This document shows, one piece after another, positions 1 to 9,147 of a stretch of DNA of 64,000 nt. Origin of the DNA: Leptothermofonsia sichuanensis E412. GTDB lineage: Bacteria > Cyanobacteriota > Cyanobacteriia > Leptolyngbyales > Leptolyngbyaceae. A program made the position numbers and the translations under genes. The notes under the pieces were generated by a model. It was not told where the DNA came from. It saw only the letters and a list, made by a program, of their open reading frames with translations, and did not search any database. Each line of letters opens with the position of its first letter. Position 1 is the first letter of the stretch. The stretch covers positions 620,001-684,000 of the forward strand of contig NZ_CP072600.1 in assembly GCF_019891175.1 (NCBI RefSeq), in the 5' to 3' direction.

Positions 1-57
1 GAGTGTATCCTTAAATCTGCCCGTGTGGTTTGTGAGGTCATCCGGATCCATAGTCCC

Positions 58-63
58 AAGGAG
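58..63 (+). promoter_or_regulatory. Shine-Dalgarno deciding the cmpR-like start
   Basis: AAGGAG lies 7 nt before a TTG codon at 71. It supports the rare TTG start over the upstream GTG at 23, which would add 16 residues not expected in this family. Confidence 0.7.
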
Positions 64-70
64 TCAGGGG

Positions 71-1024
71 TTGAAAAACGCAACACTCCATCAGTTAAAA
101 GTATTTGAAGCCGTTGCCCGCCACAAAAGTTTTACCCGGGCGGCTGAAGAGTTGTTTTTGACTCAACCAACGGTTTCCATGCAGGTCAAGCAACTGTCTA
201 AAGCGGTGGGTCTGCCTTTGTTTGAGCAGGTGGGTAAACGACTTTATCTAACGGAGGCAGGCAAGGAGCTTTATGCCACCTGCCGGGAAGTTTTTGAACG
301 GTTATCACAGTTTGAAATCTCCATTGCTAATCTCAAAGGATTAAAGCAGGGAACGCTGCGGCTGGCAGTGGTGACCACCGCAAAATACGTTATTCCCCGG
401 CTACTGGGTCCATTTTGTCTGCGCTATCCCGGCATTGATGTTTCGTTAACTGTGGATAACCATGAGCGGATTATTGATAGCCTGATCGACAATCGGGATG
501 ATCTCTACATCTTGAGCCAGCCACCAGAAGATTTAGATGTGGCTATCCATCCATTCCTGGAAAATCCTCTGGTTGTCCTGGCATCCTGCAACCATCCGCT
601 GGCCCATGAAAAGAATATCGCCCTCAAACGCATCTCGGAAGAACCCTTTATCATGCGAGAACCGGGGTCAGGTACTCGCAAATCCGTTCAGAAACTGTTT
701 GATGAGCAGGGGTTGACCCTGAATGTAAAGCTTGACCTGGGCAGCAATGAAGCAATCAAGCAGGCGATCGCCGGTGGGCTGGGCATCTCTGTTCTTTCGC
801 TCCATACCCTGGCGCTGGAGGGAACCAACAGCCCCCTCACCATTCTGGATGTGGAAAGCTTTCCCATTCAGCGCTACTGGTATGTCATCTATCCCGCCGG
901 AAAGCAACTGTCTATCATCACCCAGGCTTTCTTTGATTATTTATTGAACGAGGGAAAAACCGTTGCAGAGCAAACCGCGTTTCAGGGAATTTTTGGCCAG
1001 GGAAGAACTGTAGAAAACGGGTAA
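71..1024 (+). CDS. cmpR: LysR-family transcriptional regulator, CmpR-like
   Basis: A LysR-type DNA-binding activator. The N-terminal winged helix-turn-helix contains HQLKVFEAVARHKSFTRAAE and LTQPTVSMQVKQL, and the C-terminal two-lobe effector domain contains EPFIMREPGSGTR and SNEAIKQAIAGGLGISVLS. This wording matches CmpR/RbcR-type cyanobacterial regulators of inorganic-carbon and Calvin-cycle genes. The reading frame is open from a GTG at 23, but I choose the TTG at 71: AAGGAG at 58-63 lies 7 nt upstream and homologues begin with KNxTLHQLKVFE. That gives 317 aa, the usual size. No cmp transporter or rbc gene is nearby, so the target operon is unknown. It converges with bciB. Membership is sure; CmpR rather than RbcR/NdhR is inferred from sequence memory. 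Confidence 0.85.
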   Translation: MKNATLHQLKVFEAVARHKSFTRAAEELFLTQPTVSMQVKQLSKAVGLPLFEQVGKRLYLTEAGKELYATCREVFERLSQFEISIANLKGLKQGTLRLAVVTTAKYVIPRLLGPFCLRYPGIDVSLTVDNHERIIDSLIDNRDDLYILSQPPEDLDVAIHPFLENPLVVLASCNHPLAHEKNIALKRISEEPFIMREPGSGTRKSVQKLFDEQGLTLNVKLDLGSNEAIKQAIAGGLGISVLSLHTLALEGTNSPLTILDVESFPIQRYWYVIYPAGKQLSIITQAFFDYLLNEGKTVAEQTAFQGIFGQGRTVENG

Positions 1025-1049
1025 CCCTTCTGGTACCAGTACATCCTGT

Positions 1050-1132
1050 CGGGCATTGCTAAATCTGAGAATGAAAAAGGAGCTGGATGCTTGAAACTTC
1101 GTTTCAATTCATCCCGCTTTTCAGCAACGCCT
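1050..1132. repeat. Interspersed repeat family D (MITE-like, ~83 bp)
   Basis: It starts GGGCATTGCTAAATCTG and ends TTTTCAGCAACGCCT, so the ends are imperfect inverted repeats around an inner 'TTGAAAC..GTTTCAATTCAT' palindrome. Related copies lie at 11725-11804, 15967-16047 and 57615-57697. Confidence 0.7.
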
Positions 1133-1180
1133 CCTGTCGTAGATAATCCCTCAGCAACGTAGATTGGGTAGAGCGTTAGC

Positions 1181-1200
1181 TTAAATTTGACAGAGCACTA
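1181..1200. repeat. Half copy of MITE family C (one terminal repeat)
   Basis: The bases read TTAAATTTGACAGAGCACTA, which match one end of the ~108-bp family C element (compare 12835-12854 and 19077-19092). Only this end is present. Its terminal TA forms part of the bciB stop codon on the minus strand. Confidence 0.6.
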
Positions 1201-2406
1201 TACTTCCGGCAATTGATACTGCTCCACAATCCGCCTGGCATACTCCGGCACATGCGTCTCCAGCTTTTCGGGATGGTTGCGCCTGACATAGAGGTAATTG
1301 CGGGTGAAGTGAGAGTCAATGGAGAAGCGTGCGTATTCCAGTCCTTTGGGACCAATTTTGTCGATGACCACCCCCATTAACCTGGCGGCCCACATGGGTA
1401 AGGTTACCCCTTTGTCGTAGGCAGGGATGCTCTGCTGCACAGCATTGTGGCGATCGCCCTGAGACATCACTGGCTGCATCTCAAGCTGATCCCTGACCAG
1501 ATCCAGCATTGCTTTGCCAGTCTCGTTCCGCACCACAATCCACTGCCAGCCAAAGGGTGCTCCCATATAACCCACGACCAAGTCAGCCAAAGAGTTGACA
1601 TAGTCAAAGCAACTCATGCAAGAAGGGGCAAACACATCCTTGAGCTGGTTAGTCTTCAGCCCAAAAAAGGGTACCGTTTCCACAGAACCATCTTCGTGCT
1701 TAAAGTGAACCCGGAAGTCCTGCATGAATTCGTAGTAAACAACCGTGTCGGGTGATCGGCTGGTGGTATCCAGGAATTTCTGCAATCCAGCACGGGTCAC
1801 ATTATCCACACAGGGAGTGCCCAGCACATAGAGCTTTTCCAGCCCCAGTTCCTGTTCTACACTTCGCAACGCCTGAATCTGACAACCAACCCCAATCACA
1901 AGCAACCGTTTCATTCCAGACTGTTCAATCTGCTCCAGGACAGACAGGTTAGGAGACAGGGTGGGCTTGTTCACACGCGCTGCCAGAATTTCCTCTGGGG
2001 TACGGGCAATTACAGGTTTGGGCTGAAACCGATCTTCTTCGGTGTTCTGCACACAAACAACCCCTTCCACCAGTCCACGAGTCAGCATAGCGATCGCGAT
2101 CGCACTCACAATCCCCGTCCACTGTGCCCCTGGAATCGGTTCCTGCTTCCGGGCTGCCATCATCTCCTGGTGAACACCAAAGTACCAGTCATCCGGGTTT
2201 TCCAGATTGCGGCTCTGTCCATGCGTCTGTTCTTCCAGTTCAGCAATTTGCTGATTCAGGAAGGCACAGGCTTCCTTGACGTAGTGAATGAAGTAGGTGT
2301 CGCACAGCCCACACTCACTGCACAAGTCCTTGGCAGGACGGCGGCTGGACGGCTTCAGGGCTTTCGCTTTCTTGTGTTTGGGAAATTCTGGCAGAACAGA
2401 AGTCAT
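1198..2406 (-). CDS. bciB: Divinyl (proto)chlorophyllide 8-vinyl reductase, ferredoxin-dependent (BciB/slr1923 type)
   Basis: 402 aa, in the coenzyme-F420 hydrogenase/dehydrogenase beta-subunit superfamily. In cyanobacteria such as Synechocystis (slr1923) this family reduces the 8-vinyl group of divinyl chlorophyll precursors using ferredoxin. An N-terminal cysteine motif CSECGLCDTYF (about residues 29-39) fits an Fe-S site; further cysteines occur at GVGCQIQALR, GTPCVDN and PSCMSCFDYV. Start ATG at 2404-2406 gives the normal family length with no signal peptide, as expected for a soluble or membrane-peripheral enzyme. The stop codon (complement of 1198-1200) coincides with the end of a family C terminal repeat, so the extreme C-terminus may have been set by an insertion. 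It is transcribed convergently with the CmpR-like gene. Confidence 0.85.
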   Translation of the reverse strand: MTSVLPEFPKHKKAKALKPSSRRPAKDLCSECGLCDTYFIHYVKEACAFLNQQIAELEEQTHGQSRNLENPDDWYFGVHQEMMAARKQEPIPGAQWTGIVSAIAIAMLTRGLVEGVVCVQNTEEDRFQPKPVIARTPEEILAARVNKPTLSPNLSVLEQIEQSGMKRLLVIGVGCQIQALRSVEQELGLEKLYVLGTPCVDNVTRAGLQKFLDTTSRSPDTVVYYEFMQDFRVHFKHEDGSVETVPFFGLKTNQLKDVFAPSCMSCFDYVNSLADLVVGYMGAPFGWQWIVVRNETGKAMLDLVRDQLEMQPVMSQGDRHNAVQQSIPAYDKGVTLPMWAARLMGVVIDKIGPKGLEYARFSIDSHFTRNYLYVRRNHPEKLETHVPEYARRIVEQYQLPEV

Positions 2407-2634
2407 GGATACCGGATGCTTGGATAACAGGTTCTTAAAGCGGTAATTCCTCTTCCAACAATACCGTAAATGGGGATGGGGTGCGGGACTTTGCCCTGCG
2501 GCTGCACTCTACCACCATAACCATTGGAGGATGCCAGCGCCCCCTGACAAAATTACTCTCTGTTACAGATGGGGCTTTCCCTGCCATTCCCACCAGAAAC
2601 CCCAGGGACAATAGAAATACTCCTCACAACTTTA

Positions 2635-3771
2635 ATGACTATGCCCTGCCATCAAAAAATCTGGAGTCCGTTGCTTCTCGCCGGACTGGCTTTGGTTGGA
2701 TTGGGTGCCTGCAATCAGCTTGCACAGCCGCATAAGGTTCACCAGATGGCATCCGCCATTCCGCCTGCCCCTCTGGCAGACCTGACGCCTGCCTTACCCG
2801 ACGTCCTCACTCAAGCCTCCACGGAGGACTCACTCCATCCCATTCCACCCCAATTTGACAGTGCTTCAGACTTTTCTGAAGGGCTGGCACTGGTGGGGTT
2901 TGAGAATACCTACGGTTTCATCAATAAAGCTGGAAAAGTAGTGGTGAAACCTGACCTGGAAATCAATGGGATGTCTCCTTTTTCTGAAGGGTTGGCTGTA
3001 GTCCGCTTTGGGGGAGTAGCCGGGTTTATTGATAAAAAGGGGCAACTGCTTGCTAACCAGTACGAGGAAGCCGCCAAATTTTCCAACGGACTGGCCGCCG
3101 TGCGCCAGGGACGCCAGTACGGTTACGTGGACCGATCTGGAAAGCTGGTAATTCCGCCTCAGTTTGCTATGGCGCTGGCTTTCTCAGAAAACTTGGCGGC
3201 AGTGAAGATTGAAAACAAATATGGTTATATTGATCGCCGCGGACAGATTGCGATCGCCCCTCAGTTCGATGACTCCTGGGGATTTTCCGAAGGGATGGCA
3301 GTGATTCGCCAGGGGAAAAAATGGGGCTATCTGGGGAAAAGTAAAACCGTCGAAATCCCACCCCAGTTTGATGGGGCATTCCGATTTTCAAACTCAATGG
3401 CACGGGTCCGGGTTGGCCAGCAGTGGGGCTACATCAACCGCCAGGGGGCGATCGTCATTCCACCCCAATTCAGCTTTGCCTCCGATTTTTCTCAAGGGCT
3501 GGCCGCCGTACAAAGCAACCGCCAGTGGGGTTACATCAACCAGTCTGGCAAACAGGTGATCAATCCCCAATTTGACTTCGCCGCCGACTTTTCTGAGGGA
3601 CTGGCCGCCGTCAAAGTGAATGGCAAATGGGGGTACATCAACAAATCAGGTAAACTAACCATCCCGGCTATCTTTGACAACGTTGGCCCCTTTGCCGAAG
3701 GCATGGCAAGAGTCCAGGTTGGAGAACAGTGGGGCTATATCAGCCATCGGGCTGCTGAGGGCAATTTCTAG
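2635..3771 (+). CDS. WG-repeat lipoprotein
   Basis: Secreted or membrane-anchored repeat protein. From the ATG at 2635 the N-terminus is a lipoprotein signal: a hydrophobic LLLAGLALVGLGACNQ segment with an LGAC lipobox. An upstream in-frame ATG at 2569 would put 22 residues before it, and no Shine-Dalgarno separates the choices; the ATG at 2641 is also possible. The rest is about eight WG (KWG) repeats of ~45 residues with the pattern 'F.EGLA.V....+WGYI...G..VI.PQFD.A..F', for example WGYINRQGAIVIPPQF. WG repeats are predicted beta modules with no proven activity. It stands alone between bciB and a repeat-rich gap. The repeat class is sure; the role is unknown. Confidence 0.8.
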   Translation: MTMPCHQKIWSPLLLAGLALVGLGACNQLAQPHKVHQMASAIPPAPLADLTPALPDVLTQASTEDSLHPIPPQFDSASDFSEGLALVGFENTYGFINKAGKVVVKPDLEINGMSPFSEGLAVVRFGGVAGFIDKKGQLLANQYEEAAKFSNGLAAVRQGRQYGYVDRSGKLVIPPQFAMALAFSENLAAVKIENKYGYIDRRGQIAIAPQFDDSWGFSEGMAVIRQGKKWGYLGKSKTVEIPPQFDGAFRFSNSMARVRVGQQWGYINRQGAIVIPPQFSFASDFSQGLAAVQSNRQWGYINQSGKQVINPQFDFAADFSEGLAAVKVNGKWGYINKSGKLTIPAIFDNVGPFAEGMARVQVGEQWGYISHRAAEGNF

Positions 3772-4066
3772 TGCATTGCGGCAGAAGTTTTTCACCACAA
3801 AGGCACAAAGGGACACAACATTTCCTAAAGCCTATCCGAACAGCTCCAATGGGCAAAGCCCACACTCAGACTGAGGAAGTTTTCGGATAGGCTTTTAGTG
3901 TGCTTTGTGTCTTTGTGGTTCAAACTAAAACTGGCAGGTTATTTTTGGCAACCTGCACTGGTGGTCTTCCAGGGGCGATTGCACTGCACCCGGTCTCAGG
4001 GAAAGCCAGGCTAGATGCTAGACTATGGACTCTGAGCATGTCGCTTAGGACTGGGGAGCTTTGGTC
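3772..4066. repeat. Intergenic stretch with nested repeats of families A and B
   Basis: The palindrome at 3827-3898 (AAAGCCTATCCGAA ... TTTTCGGATAGGCTTT, family A) is framed by arms 'CACCACAAAGGCACAAAGGG' and 'TGTGCTTTGTGTCTTTGTGG' (family B). The same nested layout recurs at about 12956-13110. The inner hairpin ends in a T-run and could terminate transcription of the WG gene. The remainder up to 4052 shows no gene. Confidence 0.65.
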
Positions 4067-4603
4067 ATGGCGCTAGAGGAGCAAATAGCCCTGCTGTACC
4101 AGGGAGTTGACCACTGGAATGAGTGGCGGCTGGCTAATCCCAGAGTTGCCATTAACCTGAGTGACGCAGATTTGAGTCAGGCAAATCTGCATGGGATGAA
4201 TCTCCAGGCAGCCAATCTGGATGGGGCTGATCTGAGTTATGCCAATCTCAGCAGTGCCAACCTCAGTCAGGCCAACCTGCATGTGGCTAATCTGGAACGA
4301 GCTAACCTGAGCCATGCCAACCTGAGCCATGCCATTCTCTATATTGCCAACCTGGATCGAGCAGACCTCCATCTGGCAGACCTGAGCAAAGCCGATCTAA
4401 GATGGGCAGGATTGATTGAGACAAACCTGAAACAGGCAAACCTGAAACAGGCAAACCTCCACGGTGCTAACCTGAAATCTGCTAATCTCGTTGGAGCCAT
4501 CCTCACGCAAACCAATCTGACGGAAGCCAATCTCGATCGCACCAACCTCACCAACGCTGACCTGAAGGGGGCGATTTTACCTGATGGAAGCGTGCATCCG
4601 TAG
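4067..4603 (+). CDS. Pentapeptide-repeat protein
   Basis: 178 aa. From about residue 30 onward it is almost entirely A(D/N)LXX pentapeptides (ADLSQ ANLHG MNLQA ANLDG ...), predicted to form a right-handed quadrilateral beta helix. Members of the family include gyrase-protecting DNA mimics, but most cyanobacterial ones have no assigned role. A short non-repeat N-terminus (MALEEQIALLYQGVDHWNEW) acts as a cap. I choose ATG 4067 because GGGGAG at 4053-4058 lies 8 nt upstream; the frame is also open from a TTG at 4061. It ends 3 nt before the rlmD start, so the two are probably co-transcribed. Confidence 0.85.
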   Translation: MALEEQIALLYQGVDHWNEWRLANPRVAINLSDADLSQANLHGMNLQAANLDGADLSYANLSSANLSQANLHVANLERANLSHANLSHAILYIANLDRADLHLADLSKADLRWAGLIETNLKQANLKQANLHGANLKSANLVGAILTQTNLTEANLDRTNLTNADLKGAILPDGSVHP

Positions 4604-4606
4604 AAA

Positions 4607-6016
4607 ATGACCCACCCCAACCTAAAATCCAAAACTCATAATCCAACATCTGAACCCTCCTGGCAACAGGGGCAGCTCATCGAACTCACCATTACTGACC
4701 TGAGCGACAGTGGCGATGGGGTAGGACGGTTTGGGGAACGGGTTGTATTTGTGCCAGATACCGTGACCGGCGATCGCGTCCGGGTGCGTCTGTTGCGAGT
4801 AAAACCAACCTTTGCCCAGGGTAAGCTACACGAACTTTTAGAACCGTCCTCCCATCGAGTTCGCCCCTGCTGCATCGTGGCAGACAAGTGCGGCGGCTGC
4901 CAGTGGCAGCATGTGGACTATGCCTATCAACTGGAAGCGAAGCAAAACATCGTTAGACAGGCCCTGGAACGCCTTGGCGGCTTCAGCCATCCGCCCATAA
5001 AGCCGATCCTATCGATGGCTGAGCCATTACACTACCGGAATAAGGCAACCTATCCTCTGCGGCGATCGCAAACCGGGCAGGTACAGGCAGGTTACTACCA
5101 GAAAGGAAGCCACCAGATTGTAAACCTGAACCAGTGCCCGATCCAGGACTCCCGTTTGAACCCGCTACTGGCAGAAGTGAAGCGGGACATCCAGCAGCGC
5201 GGGTGGGGCATTTATGACGAGACAAACCACCGCAGCAAATTGCGTCACCTGGGCTTGCGGATTGGTCGCCGGACTGGAGAAATGTTACTCACCCTGGTTT
5301 CTAAGGAAGGCAACCTGGCTGGAATTGAAGAACAGGCTGAGGTGTGGATGAGCCGCTATCCAGGGCTTGTGGGTGTATTACTGAACATTAACCCTGATCG
5401 CACCAACGCCATCTTTGGACCTGAAACCCACAGCATTGCAGGCAAGCCCTACCTGACCGAAACCTTTGCCGGGTTAAGCTTCCAAATTCGTCCCGATACG
5501 TTCTTTCAGGTCAACACAGAGCAGGCAGAAACCCTTTTGCAAAGGATTCTGGATCAACTCAAGCTGGAAGGGCATGAGGTTCTGGTAGATGCCTACTGTG
5601 GCATCGGAACACTCACCTTGCCGTTAGCTAAACAGGTGAAGCAGGCGATCGGCTTAGAAGTGCAGCCGGAGGCAATTGAGCAGGCGTGGAACAATGCGAT
5701 CGCAAATCAGATTCAAAATGTAGACTTTCAGGTTGGAGAAGTCGAAACCATTCTCCCATCCCTGAATCTGAAACCCGATATTGTACTGCTTGACCCACCC
5801 CGTAAGGGTTGCACACCAGCAGTGATTGCTACCCTCCAGCAAATGCAGCCAGCACAAATCGTTTATGTCAGTTGCAACCCCGCCACCCTTGCCCGCGACC
5901 TCAAACGCCTCTGCCAGACTGGCGAATACCGCCTCCAACACGTCCAACCCGCTGATTTTTTCCCGCAAACTGCCCATGTTGAGTGTGCTGTGTTTCTAAT
6001 TCGGCATGAAATTTAA
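4607..6016 (+). CDS. rlmD: 23S rRNA (uracil-C5)-methyltransferase, RlmD/RumA type
   Basis: 469 aa SAM-dependent RNA m5U methyltransferase. In order: an N-terminal TRAM domain (QLIELTITDLSDSGDGVGRF), a [4Fe-4S] cysteine cluster (C..........CGGCQWQH, about residues 89-104), the substrate element FFQVN, SAM motif I VDAYCGIGTLTLPLA, motif IV LLDPPRKGC, and the catalytic-cysteine motif VYVSCNPATLARDL near the C-terminus. All catalytic motifs are intact. RlmD methylates U1939 of 23S rRNA in E. coli; cyanobacterial homologues may act on rRNA or tRNA, so the exact target is inferred. It follows the pentapeptide gene by 3 nt. Confidence 0.85.
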   Translation: MTHPNLKSKTHNPTSEPSWQQGQLIELTITDLSDSGDGVGRFGERVVFVPDTVTGDRVRVRLLRVKPTFAQGKLHELLEPSSHRVRPCCIVADKCGGCQWQHVDYAYQLEAKQNIVRQALERLGGFSHPPIKPILSMAEPLHYRNKATYPLRRSQTGQVQAGYYQKGSHQIVNLNQCPIQDSRLNPLLAEVKRDIQQRGWGIYDETNHRSKLRHLGLRIGRRTGEMLLTLVSKEGNLAGIEEQAEVWMSRYPGLVGVLLNINPDRTNAIFGPETHSIAGKPYLTETFAGLSFQIRPDTFFQVNTEQAETLLQRILDQLKLEGHEVLVDAYCGIGTLTLPLAKQVKQAIGLEVQPEAIEQAWNNAIANQIQNVDFQVGEVETILPSLNLKPDIVLLDPPRKGCTPAVIATLQQMQPAQIVYVSCNPATLARDLKRLCQTGEYRLQHVQPADFFPQTAHVECAVFLIRHEI

Positions 6017-6349
6017 AACCGCCTCTGAAAAACATCTGATGGTAAAGCAATCATAATGACAAATTGTATACTTGCCGAGTCCTGATCGTTAAACCCCGGA
6101 TCAACAGAAAGCGTAGAATAAAGCTTTCATGGACACAGAATAAATACCGGTAAAGCTTCCGTGAATTCTCGCAGGAACCGTTACGTAGTGCCCCTGAAGA
6201 CCTGTTAATAAATAGATCTCCAGGTGTTTCGGGGATGTCAGGTTAAGAAATCCAGTAAAAAAAAATTATAAAATTCTCCGGCATTTTTGTTGGAAGTACC
6301 GTATTAGTAATTGACCAGTTTTATCCCTGGTATCAGAGGAAACTTTTCC
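6017..6349. other. Gene-free stretch upstream of the TPR gene
   Basis: A/T-rich in part, with a run of about nine A at 6256-6265. I see no ORF, no clear terminator and no copy of the interspersed repeats. It probably holds the promoter of the TPR gene. AGAGGAAA at about 6335-6342 is the likely ribosome-binding site for the ATG at 6350. Confidence 0.5.
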
Positions 6350-7906
6350 ATGTTTGCTTGCACGCACTTAGGTAGGGACTTTTCTAAAGCTGTGTTGACC
6401 TTACTGACCCTATCTTTTGTAGTCACTCCTCCGGCTGTTGGGTTTTCTTCCTATCTGGAAAAACCAGTTCTGGCGCAACCCTCGATCGCACCTGGGATTC
6501 CGGCTGACCAGTTATTTCAGGAAGGCCAGAAACGGCTCGTGAATGCCCAAAACCAGATGGCGCTGGCTCATTTTCAGCAAGCTCTGAAACTGTATCGTCA
6601 GGGCGGCGATCGCCAGGGCGAAGCCAACACCCTCAGCGCTGTTGGGGATGCCCAATACAACCTGGAGAAATATGAGCAAGCACTGGAGTCCTATAGCCAG
6701 GCTCTGGTGGTCTATCGCCAGTTGGATGACCGCAAAGGTGAGGCAACCACGCTAAACAATATCGGGGCTGTGTACGAGAGTCAGAAGCAATATCCGCAGG
6801 CTCTCAAGTTTTATGAGCAAGCCCTTAAATTACGTCAGGCGATTGGTGATCTGGCAGGCGAAGGTACTACTCTGAACAATCTGGCAGGGGTCTACCTGAG
6901 CCAGGGAGACTTTGACCGGGCGTTGAGAGAATATAGTGCTGCCCTGAAAAACCGCTGGCTAATGGGCGATCGCTGGGGGGAAGCCACGACTCTGAACAAT
7001 ATTGGTTTTGTATGCCGCCGCACTGCCCAGTTCCACCAAAGCAAGGGAGACGCGGAAAAGAGCAGGGAATGGTATAAAAGCGCCCTGGACCATTACCAGG
7101 CGTCGCTGGCAATTCGTCGAATGCTAAAGGATCGGCTGGGGGAAGCCACCACCCTGAACAATTTGGGCTTTATTTATCGCAGTCTGGCAGACTACCCAGA
7201 TGCTCAGAACCCTAAGGCTCAGGAGACAGCGCTGGACGAGGCGCGGCAAACTTACGTCAGAGCCGCAGAAATTTTCAGTCAGTTGGGCGATCGCAAAGGC
7301 GAAGCCACCGCCCTCAACAACCTTGGCGGGATCTACTTCAATCAGGGAAAATATTCTGATGCCCTTAAGGTTTACGAAAGAGCCTTAATTGCCACCAGAA
7401 TTACCAACAACTTACCAGAGCAGGCCACTACATTAAGCAACATTGCATTTATCTATCGTACTCAGGCAGATGCCACCAGAGCAAAACAATCAGAGCCGGA
7501 AGGCACCCCCAACGCTGGACCCAAAGAGTATGAACAGCAGTATATGAAGGCGCTGGATTTCTATCAGCAGGCGCTTGCCATCATCCGGCGGGTTGGCGAT
7601 CGCGAGTCGGAGGGGGCAACACTGAACAACATTGGTGGAGTCAATATCAGCCTGAAGCGATATGCTGACGCCATGAAGGCTTACCAGGCTGCTTTACAAA
7701 TCTATGAGCAGTTAAATGACTTACCAGGTCAGGGCACAACCCGCTACAACATTGGAGTTACCTACGCCCACCAGGAAAAATATACAGAAGCGCTCAATTT
7801 TTATAAAGGGGCAAAGACCATCTACGAGAAGTTGAGCGACAACACCCGCAGCCTTGAAATTATCAATGCAATCAAAGCCATTGAAAACCGGCAGAAAGCG
7901 ATTTAG
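6350..7906 (+). CDS. Secreted tetratricopeptide-repeat protein
   Basis: 518 aa from the ATG at 6350, chosen for AGAGGAAA 8 nt upstream; the frame is open from 6311. The N-terminus is a signal peptide (AVLTLLTLSFVVTPPAVGF) with likely cleavage near VLAQ, so the protein should be periplasmic or exported. The rest is about ten 40-residue TPR units of the kinesin-light-chain/TPR_12 style, with a recurring 'GD+.GEATTLNNIG..Y' signature and 'A+.+Y..AL' second helix. Longer loops interrupt the array around residues 225-290 and 375-405. TPR arrays mediate protein binding; partners cannot be named. No CHAT or other effector domain is fused. Confidence 0.85.
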   Translation: MFACTHLGRDFSKAVLTLLTLSFVVTPPAVGFSSYLEKPVLAQPSIAPGIPADQLFQEGQKRLVNAQNQMALAHFQQALKLYRQGGDRQGEANTLSAVGDAQYNLEKYEQALESYSQALVVYRQLDDRKGEATTLNNIGAVYESQKQYPQALKFYEQALKLRQAIGDLAGEGTTLNNLAGVYLSQGDFDRALREYSAALKNRWLMGDRWGEATTLNNIGFVCRRTAQFHQSKGDAEKSREWYKSALDHYQASLAIRRMLKDRLGEATTLNNLGFIYRSLADYPDAQNPKAQETALDEARQTYVRAAEIFSQLGDRKGEATALNNLGGIYFNQGKYSDALKVYERALIATRITNNLPEQATTLSNIAFIYRTQADATRAKQSEPEGTPNAGPKEYEQQYMKALDFYQQALAIIRRVGDRESEGATLNNIGGVNISLKRYADAMKAYQAALQIYEQLNDLPGQGTTRYNIGVTYAHQEKYTEALNFYKGAKTIYEKLSDNTRSLEIINAIKAIENRQKAI

Positions 7907-8183
7907 AAGCCCATGCCAATAACCTCCAATGTGGCGATCGCCTCAGGATCGAGGATTTAATAACCTGTGGAAATAACTACGAAGACACAAAGGACACAAA
8001 GCAAGTTCTTTCTGCTCTATGCCGGTTGGGCAGGCTGCGCCAATGTATCTTTGCGGTTCTGTTTAAAGCCTATCCGAAAAGCCCCAATGGACAACGCTCA
8101 AATCCAGACTGAGGAAGTTTTCGGATAGGCTTTTAGTACGGTAGGTTAATTAATCTACATTCTTTAGCACGCTGGAAAAGTAG
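7907..8183. repeat. Intergenic stretch with repeat families B and A
   Basis: At about 7947-8010 there is a 'GAGGATTTAATAACCTG ... ACACAAAGGACACAAAGCAA' unit, also found near 45068-45135 and 62370-62440. It is followed by a full family A palindrome at 8065-8136. No gene is visible. Confidence 0.65.
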
Positions 8184-9008
8184 TCAGCAGGTGATTAACA
8201 ACTCAGTGATTTTTCCACGTTTCTCTGTGTTTGAGTTAATCGATCGCGACGCATAAATTGTATGAATTGTGAAATCTCTGTAGAGATCTCGAATAAAAGG
8301 ACAGTCCGAATTGGAAAGCATAACTTTAACGCCCCGATTTGCCAGCCGGGCAAATGTGTCGCGCAGCCGGATCTGATCTTCCTGGGAAAAAGAATAGCGA
8401 TTATAAGCCGTAAATTTACTGGTTGCACTAATGGGATGGTAGGGTGGATCGAAGTAAACAAAGTCTTCTTCACCTCTGGCATATCTCAACACCACCTCAA
8501 ACGGCTGAACTTCAATTCGGCTGTGTTTCAAACTCCACGAGGCTGCGCGTAATAATTCTGGATCGCAAATTGCAGGATTTTTATACTTGCCTATTGGAAC
8601 ATTAAACTGTCCCTTAGAGTTTTCCCGATAAAGCCCATTAAAACAGGTTTTATTGAGATAAATCAGGCGCGCAGCTCGTTCAAGATTTGAACTGGTGACA
8701 GAGGAGCGAATGGAATAGTAATAGTCTGCACAGTGGCGATCGCGGTGCTCCTTCAGTAAGTCTATTAACGCTTCAACATCATCCCTCACGCAGCGGAATA
8801 CATTGACCAATTCAGAATTGATATCCATCAGAAAAGAACATTGCGGCTGCAAATAGAAAAAAATAGCCCCTCCCCCAAGAAACGGCTCATAGTAAGTTGA
8901 AAACCGTTTGGGGAAATAGGGGATGTATTGTTGAATCAACTGTCCTTTTCCACCTGCCCACTTTAAGAAAGGACGAGGATAAACAGATTTCACAACTGGA
9001 GTTTGCAT
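8184..9008 (-). CDS. dam: DNA adenine methylase, Dam/D12 class
   Basis: 274 aa, typical size for Dam/M.DpnIIA-type N6-adenine methyltransferases. The SAM motif FLKWAGGKGQLIQQYIPYFP is at the N-terminus, followed by YYEPFLGGGAIFFYLQP and the catalytic DPPYHPIS motif. Family members of this class usually modify GATC. No adjacent restriction endonuclease was recognised, so it is probably a solitary methyltransferase. GATC is the core of the HIP1 octamer GCGATCGC, abundant in this genome, so this enzyme would methylate every HIP1 site if it has Dam specificity. Start ATG at 9006-9008. Specificity is inferred from family, not shown. Confidence 0.85.
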   Translation of the reverse strand: MQTPVVKSVYPRPFLKWAGGKGQLIQQYIPYFPKRFSTYYEPFLGGGAIFFYLQPQCSFLMDINSELVNVFRCVRDDVEALIDLLKEHRDRHCADYYYSIRSSVTSSNLERAARLIYLNKTCFNGLYRENSKGQFNVPIGKYKNPAICDPELLRAASWSLKHSRIEVQPFEVVLRYARGEEDFVYFDPPYHPISATSKFTAYNRYSFSQEDQIRLRDTFARLANRGVKVMLSNSDCPFIRDLYRDFTIHTIYASRSINSNTEKRGKITELLITC

Positions 9009-9147
9009 GCACCCATCATAGGGGGAATTTCCAGGGTGGAACGGTTTTTCTGCACAGGTGGGTGCCAGTGCAGGTTGTCAAACATAACGATCAATCCAGA
9101 ATGGTATCAAAACCTATCATCCTTCCTTTCCCCTCTCCCATCCTTTG

